Positions 1 to 8,256 of a stretch of DNA of 64,000 nt are shown in pieces. How positions within the stretch are numbered: position 1 is the stretch's first letter; each line of letters opens with the position of its first letter. Made by a program: the position numbers and the translations under genes. A model generated the notes under the pieces. It had not been told where the DNA came from. It did no database searches and saw only the letters and a program-made list of their open reading frames with translations. Where the stretch lies: positions 124,001 to 188,000 of the forward strand of contig NZ_JACHLC010000002.1 of the NCBI RefSeq assembly GCF_014207845.1, written 5' to 3'. The stretch comes from Chryseobacterium shigense (GTDB taxonomy: Bacteria > Bacteroidota > Bacteroidia > Flavobacteriales > Weeksellaceae).

Positions 1-1365
1 TCTATCATGCTTATTGCACCATCCTGGGGAGGAATGCTAAACGGACTTCTTACGCTGAGAGGAGCGTGGGATAAGGTAAGAGAAAATCCTATCCTTAAAT
101 TCTTCGTAGTAGCTGTTACCTGTTATGGTATGGCAACATTCGAAGGGCCGCTTTTGGCAACAAAAAACATCAACAAAATTGGTCACTTTACAGACTGGGT
201 TATCGGTCACGTACACTTAGGAGCTCTTGGATGGAATGGTTTCATGGCATTCGGGGTTATCTATTACCTGGTACCTATTATGTGGAGAACAAAAATCTGG
301 TCTGTAAAATTAGCTAACTGGCATTTCTGGTTAGGTACGTTAGGAATTATTTTCTATGCAGTACCCATGTATATTTCAGGATTTACACAAGGTTTGATGT
401 GGAAACAGTTCAACCCGGACGGTACTTTGATGTACAAAAACTGGTTGGATACCGTAACAGCAATCATTCCTTACTTCAAAATGAGATTCTTAGGAGGAGC
501 ATTCTATATTTCAGGATCTATTCTAATGATTATTAACGTAATCGCTACGGTAAGAAAAGGTTCATTCCAGAAAGAAGTTCCTGCTGAAGCACCTGCACTG
601 GCAAACATCGGAAACAAACGTAAAGAAGGGGAAGGTACTCACCTATGGCTTGAAAGAATGCCATTATTATTAGGTATCCTGTCTTTCTTCACTATTTCCA
701 TCGGTAGTTCAGTTGAAATTATTCCTACACTATCTTTAAAGAAAAGTGTTCCTACGATTTCAGCGGTAAAACCATATTCACCACTTGAACTGGAAGGTAG
801 AGATATTTATATCCGTGAAGGATGTAACGCTTGTCACTCCCAAATGATCAGACCGTTCAGAGATGAGATCACAAGATTCAACGGTAAGAACGGACAGTAT
901 TCAAAAGCGGGAGAATTCATTTATGACAGACCATTCTTATGGGGGTCTAAGAGAACAGGACCGGATTTACATAGAGAAGGAGGTAAAAACCCAAGTTCTT
1001 GGCACTATAAGCATATGTATAACCCAAGATCTACTTCTGCAGGTTCCATTATGCCTCGTTACCCTTGGCTAATTGCCACCAACTTAGACAGATCTAAAAT
1101 GGTAGATAAAATGAAGCTTATGAAGAACGCATTTGAAGTTCCTTATAGCAAAGCTGAAATAGATTCTGCCAACTCATGGGCAGATAACCAGTCAAAGAAA
1201 ATTGTAAAAGATATCTTCTCTGAAGCTAATGACCTTAAAGTGGCGTATGCTAAGAGACCTCAGGGAGAATTGGAGAAAAAAGAGATTGTAGCTCTTATCT
1301 CTTTCCTTCAGAGACTTGGAACAGATATCAAAACAACAGAAATAAAAACAGCAAGTACTAACTAA
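1..1365 (+). CDS. ccoN: cbb3-type cytochrome c oxidase, fused subunits I/II (CcoNO), 5'-partial
   Basis: The reading frame is open to the left edge, so the gene starts upstream; the first in-window ATG at 7 is internal. The first part is the C-terminal membrane portion of CcoN, with the haem/copper helix segment around IGHFTDWVIGHVHLG (residues about 58-72 counted from position 7), where the His residues are expected haem ligands. After a short linker comes a CcoO-type monohaem cytochrome c domain with a CNACH motif at nt 823-837 and a later IMPRYPW segment carrying the likely Met ligand. Fusion of CcoN and CcoO in one chain is typical of Bacteroidota. The enzyme is the terminal, high-affinity inner-membrane oxidase that reduces O2 with electrons from cytochrome c. 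It heads the operon with ccoQ, ccoP, ccoG and ccoH. Confidence 0.95.
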   Translation, partial: SIMLIAPSWGGMLNGLLTLRGAWDKVRENPILKFFVVAVTCYGMATFEGPLLATKNINKIGHFTDWVIGHVHLGALGWNGFMAFGVIYYLVPIMWRTKIWSVKLANWHFWLGTLGIIFYAVPMYISGFTQGLMWKQFNPDGTLMYKNWLDTVTAIIPYFKMRFLGGAFYISGSILMIINVIATVRKGSFQKEVPAEAPALANIGNKRKEGEGTHLWLERMPLLLGILSFFTISIGSSVEIIPTLSLKKSVPTISAVKPYSPLELEGRDIYIREGCNACHSQMIRPFRDEITRFNGKNGQYSKAGEFIYDRPFLWGSKRTGPDLHREGGKNPSSWHYKHMYNPRSTSAGSIMPRYPWLIATNLDRSKMVDKMKLMKNAFEVPYSKAEIDSANSWADNQSKKIVKDIFSEANDLKVAYAKRPQGELEKKEIVALISFLQRLGTDIKTTEIKTASTN

Positions 1366-1381
1366 ACATTAAAAGGTTCAC

Positions 1382-1582
1382 ATGATTCCTCAGAACTTTA
1401 AAGATATATTATCCAATACAGAAAACGCTGGTCTCTACCAGACGCTGGCTCTGATTTTCTTTATGCTGTTCTTCGTAGCTCTTGTAATCTATGTTTTTAC
1501 CAGACCTAAAAAATATTACAAAGAGGAAGAAGAGGCTCCGCTTGGGGATGATGAGGATGACGATTTTAATTTAAAAAATTAA
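1382..1582 (+). CDS. ccoQ: CcoQ/FixQ-like small subunit of cbb3 oxidase
   Basis: 66 residues with one membrane helix at about 18-40 (LALIFFMLFFVALVIYVF) followed by a short basic stretch and a strongly acidic tail (EEEEAP..DDEDDD). It sits 16 bases after ccoNO and 10 bases before ccoP, so it is certainly co-transcribed. Small single-helix CcoQ proteins occupy this position in cbb3 operons and help stabilise the oxidase complex. The identification rests on size, topology and position more than on a motif, because CcoQ sequences diverge strongly. Confidence 0.85.
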   Translation: MIPQNFKDILSNTENAGLYQTLALIFFMLFFVALVIYVFTRPKKYYKEEEEAPLGDDEDDDFNLKN

Positions 1583-1592
1583 ACTATTTATT

Positions 1593-2474
1593 ATGAAACA
1601 AAGAACACCTGTTGTTGTAAACATTTTAATAATAACTGGACTTTTAATAGTTTTTTATTATTTGTTTGTACAAAGCTACTCGTTCCTAGCTTCACCTTAC
1701 TTCTGGGGAACTGTGGTGATCAGTGCTATTCTGGCATATATCCACAGTGCTATCGGGGATTTGATTGAAAACAACAAATTCAAAAAATTATCTCCGGAAG
1801 AAAAAGCAGCTTATCTGGCAGAAAAGAAAGTTCCTTTCTTAAGAAGAATGTACGACAGTGCATTCAAGAAACAGTCTGCTACAGAAGAAAAAGATATCCT
1901 TATTGACCACGGTTTCGATGGGATCATGGAATTGGATAACCAATTGCCAAAATGGTGGGTAGGTTTATTCTATTTTGGGACTGCTTTTTGTATTGTATAT
2001 ATTGCAGCTTACTCTTTCACAGATTTCGCACACCCGTTGAGCGAATATGAACAAGAATATAAAGAACAGATGGCAAGTATTGCAGAATATGAAAAGAACC
2101 AGCCTCCTGTGACTATAGAAACAGCAAAATACTCTGCTGACAATATCGCAGATGGGAAAGAGCTATTCAAAACCAACTGTGCATCTTGTCACAAAGAAGA
2201 CGGAAGCGGTGGTATCGGTCCAAACCTTACGGATAATTACTGGATCAACCAGCCTGAGAAAACCTTATTCAAAAACGTTTTCCATATGGACTGGAATGGT
2301 TCTCCTACTAACCCTGCGATGAGAGCATTCGGTAAAAACGGAGAAGTTTCAGGTGCAGAGATTGAGAAGATTGCAGCCTATGTATATCATATCAACCAGG
2401 AACAACCGCCAGTGACGCAGGCTCAGGGAGGAGCAGCTCCTCAGGGAACCGAAGCACATTGGGAAAAAGAATAA
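1593..2474 (+). CDS. ccoP: cbb3 oxidase cytochrome c subunit III (CcoP), single haem motif
   Basis: 293 residues. Two N-terminal hydrophobic helices (about 8-28 and 33-52) are followed by a charged cytoplasmic segment, a third helix at about 122-143 and a C-terminal cytochrome c domain with CASCH at residues 196-200 and a probable Met ligand in NPAMRAFG. CcoP passes electrons from soluble or membrane cytochromes to CcoO. Proteobacterial CcoP normally has two CxxCH haem sites; only one is visible here, giving a monohaem cytochrome domain preceded by an extended N-terminal membrane region. A Gly/Gln-rich tail ends the protein. A hairpin terminator follows directly. Confidence 0.93.
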   Translation: MKQRTPVVVNILIITGLLIVFYYLFVQSYSFLASPYFWGTVVISAILAYIHSAIGDLIENNKFKKLSPEEKAAYLAEKKVPFLRRMYDSAFKKQSATEEKDILIDHGFDGIMELDNQLPKWWVGLFYFGTAFCIVYIAAYSFTDFAHPLSEYEQEYKEQMASIAEYEKNQPPVTIETAKYSADNIADGKELFKTNCASCHKEDGSGGIGPNLTDNYWINQPEKTLFKNVFHMDWNGSPTNPAMRAFGKNGEVSGAEIEKIAAYVYHINQEQPPVTQAQGGAAPQGTEAHWEKE

Positions 2475-2497
2475 TTTTAAAAAAATTAGAAACATAT

Positions 2498-2554
2498 GAA
2501 AAAAACATAATTTGTTATTAAAGAAAATAGTAACGAATTATGTTTTTTCTTTTT
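2498..2554 (+). terminator. Terminator-like hairpin between ccoP and ccoG
   Basis: The arm at 2498-2517 pairs with 2531-2549 (about 19 pairs, one G-T pair and one bulged A), separated by a 13-base loop and running into a T-rich tract to 2554. The right arm covers the upstream in-frame ATG at 2540, which argues that ccoG really starts at 2570 and that transcription of ccoG is partly uncoupled from ccoNOQP. Confidence 0.7.
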
Positions 2555-2569
2555 AAAACATACTATAAA

Positions 2570-4024
2570 ATGTCAGACATAGAAGAAATAGAAGTACGCG
2601 GCGGACAGGGACAGGTTCTGGACCCTGAGACTTACAGAGATTCTATAGGGACAATGGAGCAATCCGGAAAAAGAAAATGGGTATTCCCAAGAAAGCCAAA
2701 AGGGAAATACACCAACTATAGAAACATTGTAAGCTATATTTTATTAATCATTTATTTTACAGTGCCATTTCTCAAGATCAATGGTAACCCTTTCTTTTTA
2801 TTTAATGTTATTGATAGAGAGTTCTATATTTTCGGACAGCCTTTCTATCCACAGGACTTTTTTATCCTTACTTTAGGTGCCATCGCATCTTTAATATTTA
2901 TCATCATTTTTACGATTGCGTTCGGAAGAATTTTCTGCGGGTGGATATGTCCTCAGACAATTTTTATGGAATCTATCTTCCGTAAAATTGAATATCTTAT
3001 TGAAGGTGACCGGAACAAACAGATGAAACTGGACAGACAGGAGTGGAACAGCGAGAAAATCTGGAAACGAAGCTTAAAATGGACAGTTTATATCATTATT
3101 TCATTAATAATCACCCACTTTATGCTTATGTATATCGTTGGGTATAAAGAAATATTCAGAATCATCTCGGAAGGGCCGTTTGCCCATCCTACCAATTTTA
3201 TCATAATGGTTCTTTTTACCGCTGCATTTTATTTTGTATTTGCATGGTTCAGAGAACAGGTTTGTACATTGGTTTGCCCATACGGAAGACTGCAAGGAGT
3301 TTTAATCGATAAAGATACCATCAACGTTTTCTACGATTTCAAAAGAGGGGAAAACAGATCTAAATGGAGAAAAGGTGAAGACCGTAAAGCAGCCGGAAAA
3401 GGAGACTGTATAGATTGCCATCAATGCGTGGTAGTTTGTCCTACAGGAATTGATATCAGGGACGGACAGCAGCTTGAATGCGTGAACTGTACAGCATGTA
3501 TTGACGCCTGTGACGAAGTAATGGAAAAAGTAGGCCTTCCAAAAGGGCTTATCAGATACGCTTCCGAAAATGAAATTGAAAACCAGACTCAGTTCAAATT
3601 CACGGGAAGAATGAAAGGCTTTGCCGTTGTTCTGGTATTGCTGGTAGGATTCTTAGGATTCCTTCTTTACAGTCGTGGTGAAATGGAAGCAAAATTCATT
3701 AAACCGGCAGGAAGCACATTCTTTGTAAGAGACGGCAGAATTACCAATACCTACAATTATACATTCCTGAACAAAACCAACGATAAGAAGATCGTTACCA
3801 TAAAAGTTCTTGAACCTGCTCATGGCGAGATCATCTACAGTGCATCCAGCAAGATTGAGGTAGACAGGGATAAAATTTCCAAAGGAACCATCAACATCAG
3901 CTTCCCGGAAGATGATATGAAACTTTCAAAACAGAATATAACCATCGGAGTTTACGACATGAAAGGTAAGCTTGTAGATTCTTACCAGACCTACTTCGAA
4001 GGGCCATTCAAACTGCAATTTTAA
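2570..4024 (+). CDS. ccoG: cbb3 oxidase accessory protein CcoG (RdxA/FixG family), polyferredoxin-like
   Basis: 484 residues from the ATG at 2570 (MSDIEEIE). An in-frame ATG at 2540 lies inside the preceding hairpin and would add ten atypical residues, so the downstream start is preferred. Membrane helices lie in the first half, with an FCGWICPQ motif and a later CTLVCPYGRLQG motif. Two 4Fe-4S ferredoxin sites follow (CIDCHQCVVVCP and CVNCTACIDAC), then one more helix and an Ig-like extracytoplasmic C-terminal domain. CcoG proteins act in cbb3 oxidase biogenesis; in Rhodobacter the family has been linked to copper reduction for oxidase assembly. ccoH follows 12 bases downstream. Confidence 0.93.
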   Translation: MSDIEEIEVRGGQGQVLDPETYRDSIGTMEQSGKRKWVFPRKPKGKYTNYRNIVSYILLIIYFTVPFLKINGNPFFLFNVIDREFYIFGQPFYPQDFFILTLGAIASLIFIIIFTIAFGRIFCGWICPQTIFMESIFRKIEYLIEGDRNKQMKLDRQEWNSEKIWKRSLKWTVYIIISLIITHFMLMYIVGYKEIFRIISEGPFAHPTNFIIMVLFTAAFYFVFAWFREQVCTLVCPYGRLQGVLIDKDTINVFYDFKRGENRSKWRKGEDRKAAGKGDCIDCHQCVVVCPTGIDIRDGQQLECVNCTACIDACDEVMEKVGLPKGLIRYASENEIENQTQFKFTGRMKGFAVVLVLLVGFLGFLLYSRGEMEAKFIKPAGSTFFVRDGRITNTYNYTFLNKTNDKKIVTIKVLEPAHGEIIYSASSKIEVDRDKISKGTINISFPEDDMKLSKQNITIGVYDMKGKLVDSYQTYFEGPFKLQF

Positions 4025-4036
4025 TTTTAAGAAGAA

Positions 4037-4489
4037 ATGAAAAACTTTAGTTGGGGACACGGTGTTGTAATTGCATTATTTGCATTCATTGCTTTTATTT
4101 TATCCATGTTATTCCTTTTCCCGAACGGGCAGAAGAATTCAGAAATGGTAACCGATAATTATTATGAAGAGGAACTTAAGTACCAGGATGTAATTGATGC
4201 TAAAAAAAGAGCGGACAATCTTCAGGAAAAACCGGTATACAGCCAGGAAAAAAGCGGAATTAAAATCACCTTTCCGAAAGATTACAATAACTCAAATACT
4301 ACGGTAAAATTTGTTTTAAACAGAACCGACGACCAGAATTTAGACATAAAAAAATCTGTACAGCTGGATGCTGCCCAGTCATTCTTTATACCCGGGCAGT
4401 TATTAAAAGTAGGAAACTATACTTTGAGACTGATGTGGACGAAAGACAAAACAGATTATAGAATGGATTATGATGTGATATGGAAATAG
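4037..4489 (+). CDS. ccoH: FixH/CcoH family cbb3 oxidase assembly protein
   Basis: 150 residues: a short basic-aromatic N-terminus, one membrane helix at about 9-29 and a roughly 120-residue extracytoplasmic domain rich in beta-strand patterns. FixH/CcoH proteins bind assembling cbb3 oxidase. The gene is 12 bases after ccoG and its last ten bases overlap the ATG of the following membrane protein, indicating translational coupling. Sequence identity to the family is modest as usual, but position and topology are decisive. Confidence 0.85.
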   Translation: MKNFSWGHGVVIALFAFIAFILSMLFLFPNGQKNSEMVTDNYYEEELKYQDVIDAKKRADNLQEKPVYSQEKSGIKITFPKDYNNSNTTVKFVLNRTDDQNLDIKKSVQLDAAQSFFIPGQLLKVGNYTLRLMWTKDKTDYRMDYDVIWK

Positions 4490-5235
4490 GACTTATTTTA
4501 TCGGCTATTGCTTTGGGCTTCGCTTCCGGTTTTCATTGTATCGGAATGTGCGGACCTATTGCCTTATCGATGGGATTGACTAAAAAACAGGCCACCAACT
4601 TCTATCTTCAGAATCTCACCTACCAGTTCGGCAGAATCTTTACCTATTCTTTATTAGGCGCCATTCTGGGAATTGTAGGAGAAGGTTTTGAAATGGCAGG
4701 GTTCCAACAGTACCTGACAATCATTGCGGGAGTCCTTCTGATTATCATGGCCCTGTTTTCATTTGGCGGAAAGGATTTTGCCTCTAAAATTCCCTTTCTT
4801 TCCGGATTTCTTTTTTCTGTAAAATCAAACTTAGGGAAATTACTTCAGAAAGCAGATTACCGGTCAAGGTTTACAACCGGGGTCCTTAACGGTTTTCTTC
4901 CATGCGGAATGGTTTACATGGCACTTACAGCCAGCCTGGCAGCCGGAGGAATATGGCAGGGAGCATCATATATGGCCTTATTCGGGTTGGGAACACTTCC
5001 ATTCATGTTTGCGGTAGTTTTGGCCGGGAATCTCATGAATCAGGCTTTCAGAATTAAAATCCTAAAAGCTGTTCCTGTTATTATGATCATTTTAGGCGGA
5101 TTATTTATTCTGAGAGGCCTTGAACTGGGAATCCCATACATTTCACCAAGGGCCGAAGCAATGACCATATCCAAAGATCATAATGCCAACTGTCACATTG
5201 AAGGGCATGATCACGGTTCAGCCAACTGTCATTAA
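4480..5235 (+). CDS. DsbD/TauE-like six-helix membrane protein of the cbb3 operon
   Basis: 251 residues, about six membrane helices. The N-terminal GFHCIGMCGPIALSMG and the central GFLPCGMVYMAL give the paired membrane cysteines of the DsbD_2 / 'sulfite exporter TauE/SafE' family. Members are frequent last genes of cbb3 operons in Bacteroidota and may carry reductant or metal for oxidase maturation; that role is inferred. The C-terminus ends in a His/Cys-rich tail (DHNANCHIEGHDHGSANCH) that looks metal-binding, fitting a copper-related task. The start overlaps ccoH by ten bases. Confidence 0.82.
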   Translation: MEIGLILSAIALGFASGFHCIGMCGPIALSMGLTKKQATNFYLQNLTYQFGRIFTYSLLGAILGIVGEGFEMAGFQQYLTIIAGVLLIIMALFSFGGKDFASKIPFLSGFLFSVKSNLGKLLQKADYRSRFTTGVLNGFLPCGMVYMALTASLAAGGIWQGASYMALFGLGTLPFMFAVVLAGNLMNQAFRIKILKAVPVIMIILGGLFILRGLELGIPYISPRAEAMTISKDHNANCHIEGHDHGSANCH

Positions 5236-5252
5236 TACATCTAACTAATTCC

Positions 5253-5993
5253 ATGAAAAAAGTATTTCTCTTATTCATTGCAGCTCTTTTCGTCCTGCAA
5301 TCGTGTACGATCAACTCTGAAATTGTTTACCATAAAGATGCAGCCTCAACTTCAGTTACCGATATTGATATGAGACAGTTCATTTCAGAAATGAAAGCTA
5401 TGACTCCCGATTCCTTGAAACAGAAGAAAGAATTCGGGGAAATGGATAAACTTCCAACAGTCTGGACAAGTCTTTCAGATATTCAGAAACAGGATGGCAA
5501 GCCTCAGACCACAGACCCGGATTCTCTCAGGATCATGAAAAAGATCTTCATGAAAATGAATAAGGAAAATAATGAGCCGGCAGGACTTTCTTTAAAAATG
5601 GATCGTTTCACACAGGCAGACTATCAATTGCTGAGCAGCTATAATAAGAAAGAAAAATTACCGCTGGATCAGAATATCTTTAATAACTGGGATGGAAAAA
5701 CACTGACCATTAACACGGAAAATTTCAACCTTAAAAATATTGAAGAAACGCTTAAAAACAAAACTTCAAAAGATGAAGCTGAAAAGGTAGAAGGAATGAT
5801 TACCATGTTCTTTAAAAGCATTGGAACAACCCTGAAGTTCGAAAACAAAATAAAATCCGTCACCGGAAAACATGACTGGGTGAAACAGATAGATCATTAT
5901 ACGGTTAAAATAGACTACGATATCAAAGCAATATACGATACAGAGGCTAAATTAAAAAATGCAGATAAAAAAATCGTCATTGTTACAGAATAA
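5253..5993 (+). CDS. Tandem lipoprotein 1, function unknown
   Basis: 246 residues with a lipoprotein signal peptide (MKKVFLLFIAALFVLQSC, Cys at 18). The mature part has no motif I recognise; it contains segments such as MDKLPTVWTSLSDIQK and an ending GKHDWVKQIDHYTVKIDYD that recur almost unchanged in the next gene. The two proteins are therefore tandem paralogues, probably both anchored on the outer membrane or periplasmic face. It lies 17 bases after the oxidase operon and is closed by a strong terminator, so it may be read with the cco genes. Confidence 0.8.
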   Translation: MKKVFLLFIAALFVLQSCTINSEIVYHKDAASTSVTDIDMRQFISEMKAMTPDSLKQKKEFGEMDKLPTVWTSLSDIQKQDGKPQTTDPDSLRIMKKIFMKMNKENNEPAGLSLKMDRFTQADYQLLSSYNKKEKLPLDQNIFNNWDGKTLTINTENFNLKNIEETLKNKTSKDEAEKVEGMITMFFKSIGTTLKFENKIKSVTGKHDWVKQIDHYTVKIDYDIKAIYDTEAKLKNADKKIVIVTE

Positions 5994-6022
5994 AAAACCG
6001 GCTGAAGTTTCAGCCGGTTTTT
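5993..6022 (+). terminator. Factor-independent terminator
   Basis: Perfect 12-base arms 5995-6006 and 6009-6020 with a 2-base loop, flanked by A-run and T-run, directly after the stop codon of the first lipoprotein gene. Confidence 0.92.
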
Positions 6023-6070
6023 GGTTGGTATCTGTTTTGTTATACATAAGATAATACTAAAATTTGAGTA

Positions 6071-6847
6071 ATGATTAAACAGATAAATTTTTTATGGGCT
6101 GCCCTTCTTATCGTAGTTCTCCAGTCCTGCTCCATCAATACAGAAACTACTTATTATAAGGATTCTGCAACCAGTATGCAGTCTAATATTCTTATGGATA
6201 AAAGTGTAATGGGAATGATGAGCATGATGGGAACAGATCCGAAGAAGCTGAATGACCTTGATAAGCTGCCTACCGACTGGACCAGCCTTTACAATGTTCA
6301 GAAGCATGGAAAAGTAACTTTGAATGAAGATTCAGTAAAAGTGCTGAAAAAAGTCTTTATGAAGGTGGATAAAGATAAAAATGAAATCGTTGGCCTTTCT
6401 CTTAAATATGATAAACTCATGCCTTCGGAAATCACGCAGCTTCTGACCAGCGACAAACGCCTGAAAAAAATCCCTTTACAGGACATTGCAGTCTGGAATG
6501 GCAATTCATTAACGATTAATACTGATAAATTCAACTCCGATGGCATTCTTAAAATGCTGGAAGAAAAAGAAACGGAAGAAAAAACAGTTCCCAAAACCAA
6601 AAGCGATTCCATTGAAGCATACGGAAAACAAATGGCTTCCGGAATGGCAGGAATGCTGAGGATGTTCAATCTTACATTTACCAATACCCTGAAATTTCAG
6701 AAACCGATCAAAACTATTGAAGGAAAACACGATTTTGTAAAACAGATAGACAATAAAACAGTTGAGATTACTGTAAGATCCAATGATTTAGCAGACGGCA
6801 AAAATCTTGTTAATAAAGACAAAAAAGTCGTTATTACCACTGAATAA
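6071..6847 (+). CDS. Tandem lipoprotein 2, paralogue of the preceding gene
   Basis: 258 residues, signal peptide with lipobox LLIVVLQSC. It shares the layout and several blocks with the upstream protein: SINTETTYYKDSA near the N-terminus, LDKLPTDWTSLYNVQK, VKVLKKVFMKVDKDKNEIVGLSLK and the C-terminal GKHDFVKQIDNKTVEI. It has an extra Lys/Glu-rich insert around residues 165-185. Function is unknown. A terminator separates it from the first copy, so the two copies have separate transcript ends, and the second one probably has its own promoter in the 77-base gap. Confidence 0.8.
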   Translation: MIKQINFLWAALLIVVLQSCSINTETTYYKDSATSMQSNILMDKSVMGMMSMMGTDPKKLNDLDKLPTDWTSLYNVQKHGKVTLNEDSVKVLKKVFMKVDKDKNEIVGLSLKYDKLMPSEITQLLTSDKRLKKIPLQDIAVWNGNSLTINTDKFNSDGILKMLEEKETEEKTVPKTKSDSIEAYGKQMASGMAGMLRMFNLTFTNTLKFQKPIKTIEGKHDFVKQIDNKTVEITVRSNDLADGKNLVNKDKKVVITTE

Positions 6848-6867
6848 TTCTAACAATTACCGATAAA

Positions 6868-6904
6868 TAAAATCCCCTTCCAAAGCTGAAAGGGGATTAT
6901 TTAT
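6868..6904. terminator. Bidirectional terminator between lipoprotein 2 and serS
   Basis: Arms 6871-6879 and 6890-6898 (perfect nine pairs, AATCCCCTT type) with A/T flanks on both sides; serves the plus-strand lipoprotein gene and the minus-strand serS that converge here. Confidence 0.85.
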
Positions 6905-6921
6905 TATAATAAAATATAATT

Positions 6922-8190
6922 CTAGTTAATCAGATCGAATCTTGCATATTCTGCAATTTTCTTAGGAATTTTGATACCTTCCGCAGTCTGGTTGTTTTCA
7001 AGCAAAGCAGCCATAATTCTTGGAAGGGCCATTGCAGAACCATTCAAGGTATGCACCAGCTGAGATTTTCCTTCTGTTTTGAAACGGCATTTCAAACGGT
7101 TTGACTGGAATGTTTCAAAATTAGATACAGAGCTTACCTCAAGCCACATTTCCTGTGCTGCGCTCCAAACTTCAAAATCATAGGTCATTGCAGATGCAAA
7201 ACCTGTATCACCACCACAAAGTCTCAATACTCTGAACGGAAGCTCAAGATCTGTAAGGATTTCTTTGATGTGTTCTACCATTTCTTCTAATGCAGCATAA
7301 GAATTTTCAGGCTTTTCAAGTCTTACGATCTCTACTTTTTCGAACTGGTGAAGACGGTTCAGGCCTCTTACATGAGCTCCGTAACTTCCCGCTTCTCTTC
7401 TGTAACACTGAGAGAAAGCCGTATTTTTGATAGGAAGATCCTTTTCTTCAAGCAATACATCACGGTAAAGGTTCGTTACAGGAACTTCTGCCGTTGGGAT
7501 CAGGTAAAGATCATCTAAACCTACATGGTACATCTGCCCTTCTTTATCAGGAAGCTGCCCTGTTCCGTATCCTGAAGCCTCGTTGACAACGTGAGGAGGA
7601 TTTACTTCCATATATCCTTTTTCAACATTCTTATCAAGGAAATACTGAACCAAAGCTCTCTGAAGTCTTGCTCCCTTACCTAAATAAACAGGGAAACCTG
7701 CCCCTGCAATCTTTACCCCTAACTCAAAATCGATCAGGTTATATTTTTTGGCCAGCTCCCAGTGAGGAATAGCGCCTTCTCCAAGGCCTTCCACATCGTG
7801 AGACTGGAAAATATTTTCATTGTCTTCTGCAGAAGCTCCGCTTTTTACCGCTTCAAACGGAATATTCGGAATCTGGTATAAAATATCCAGCAAGGCTTTC
7901 TCCGTTACATCTAATTGGGACTGCAGTTCTTTACCCGATTCTTTAAATTGTGCTGTTTTAGATTTTGCAGACTCCGCCTCTTCTTTCTTTCCTTCTTTCA
8001 TCAAAAGTCCGATTTCTTTGGAGATTTTGTTGATCTCGGAAAGCTGGGAATCTAATTCAAACTGGATTCTTTTTCTTTCGTCGTCAGTAGCAATAGCATC
8101 GTCTACCAACCCAAGATTCTTGAATTGTCTTTTCTGAAGACCTTCTAAAACGCGTTCTTTATTGTCGCGTAAAAAATTGACTTGTAACAT
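6922..8190 (-). CDS. serS: Serine--tRNA ligase
   Basis: 422 residues, the usual size for SerRS. An N-terminal antiparallel coiled coil (about 25-105, rich in Glu/Lys/Leu) that binds the long variable arm of tRNA-Ser precedes a class II synthetase core. Motif 2 is seen in AFSQCYRREAGSYG with RGLNRLHQFEKVE, and motif 3 in LNGSAMALPRIMAALLEN near the C-terminus. The enzyme charges tRNA-Ser and tRNA-Sec-type substrates with serine. The gene has its own TAnnTTTG box about 57 bases upstream. Confidence 0.97.
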   Translation of the reverse strand: MLQVNFLRDNKERVLEGLQKRQFKNLGLVDDAIATDDERKRIQFELDSQLSEINKISKEIGLLMKEGKKEEAESAKSKTAQFKESGKELQSQLDVTEKALLDILYQIPNIPFEAVKSGASAEDNENIFQSHDVEGLGEGAIPHWELAKKYNLIDFELGVKIAGAGFPVYLGKGARLQRALVQYFLDKNVEKGYMEVNPPHVVNEASGYGTGQLPDKEGQMYHVGLDDLYLIPTAEVPVTNLYRDVLLEEKDLPIKNTAFSQCYRREAGSYGAHVRGLNRLHQFEKVEIVRLEKPENSYAALEEMVEHIKEILTDLELPFRVLRLCGGDTGFASAMTYDFEVWSAAQEMWLEVSSVSNFETFQSNRLKCRFKTEGKSQLVHTLNGSAMALPRIMAALLENNQTAEGIKIPKKIAEYARFDLIN

Positions 8191-8246
8191 TGTATTGGGA
8201 TGTTAAATATTAGATGTTAAACTTAAATAGTAAGCTAACAGTTTTG

Positions 8247-8254
8247 CAAATTTA
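8247..8254 (-). promoter_or_regulatory. Bacteroidota -7 box for serS
   Basis: TAAATTTG on the minus strand, an exact match to TAnnTTTG, 57 bases before the serS ATG and just beyond the end of the upstream lipoprotein gene. No clear -33 TTG. Confidence 0.45.
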
Positions 8255-8256
8255 AA

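Noticed and set aside
6298..6684. 128-codon antisense frame in lipoprotein 2
   Set aside because: The plus-strand gene has a signal peptide and a paralogue; the reverse frame has neither.
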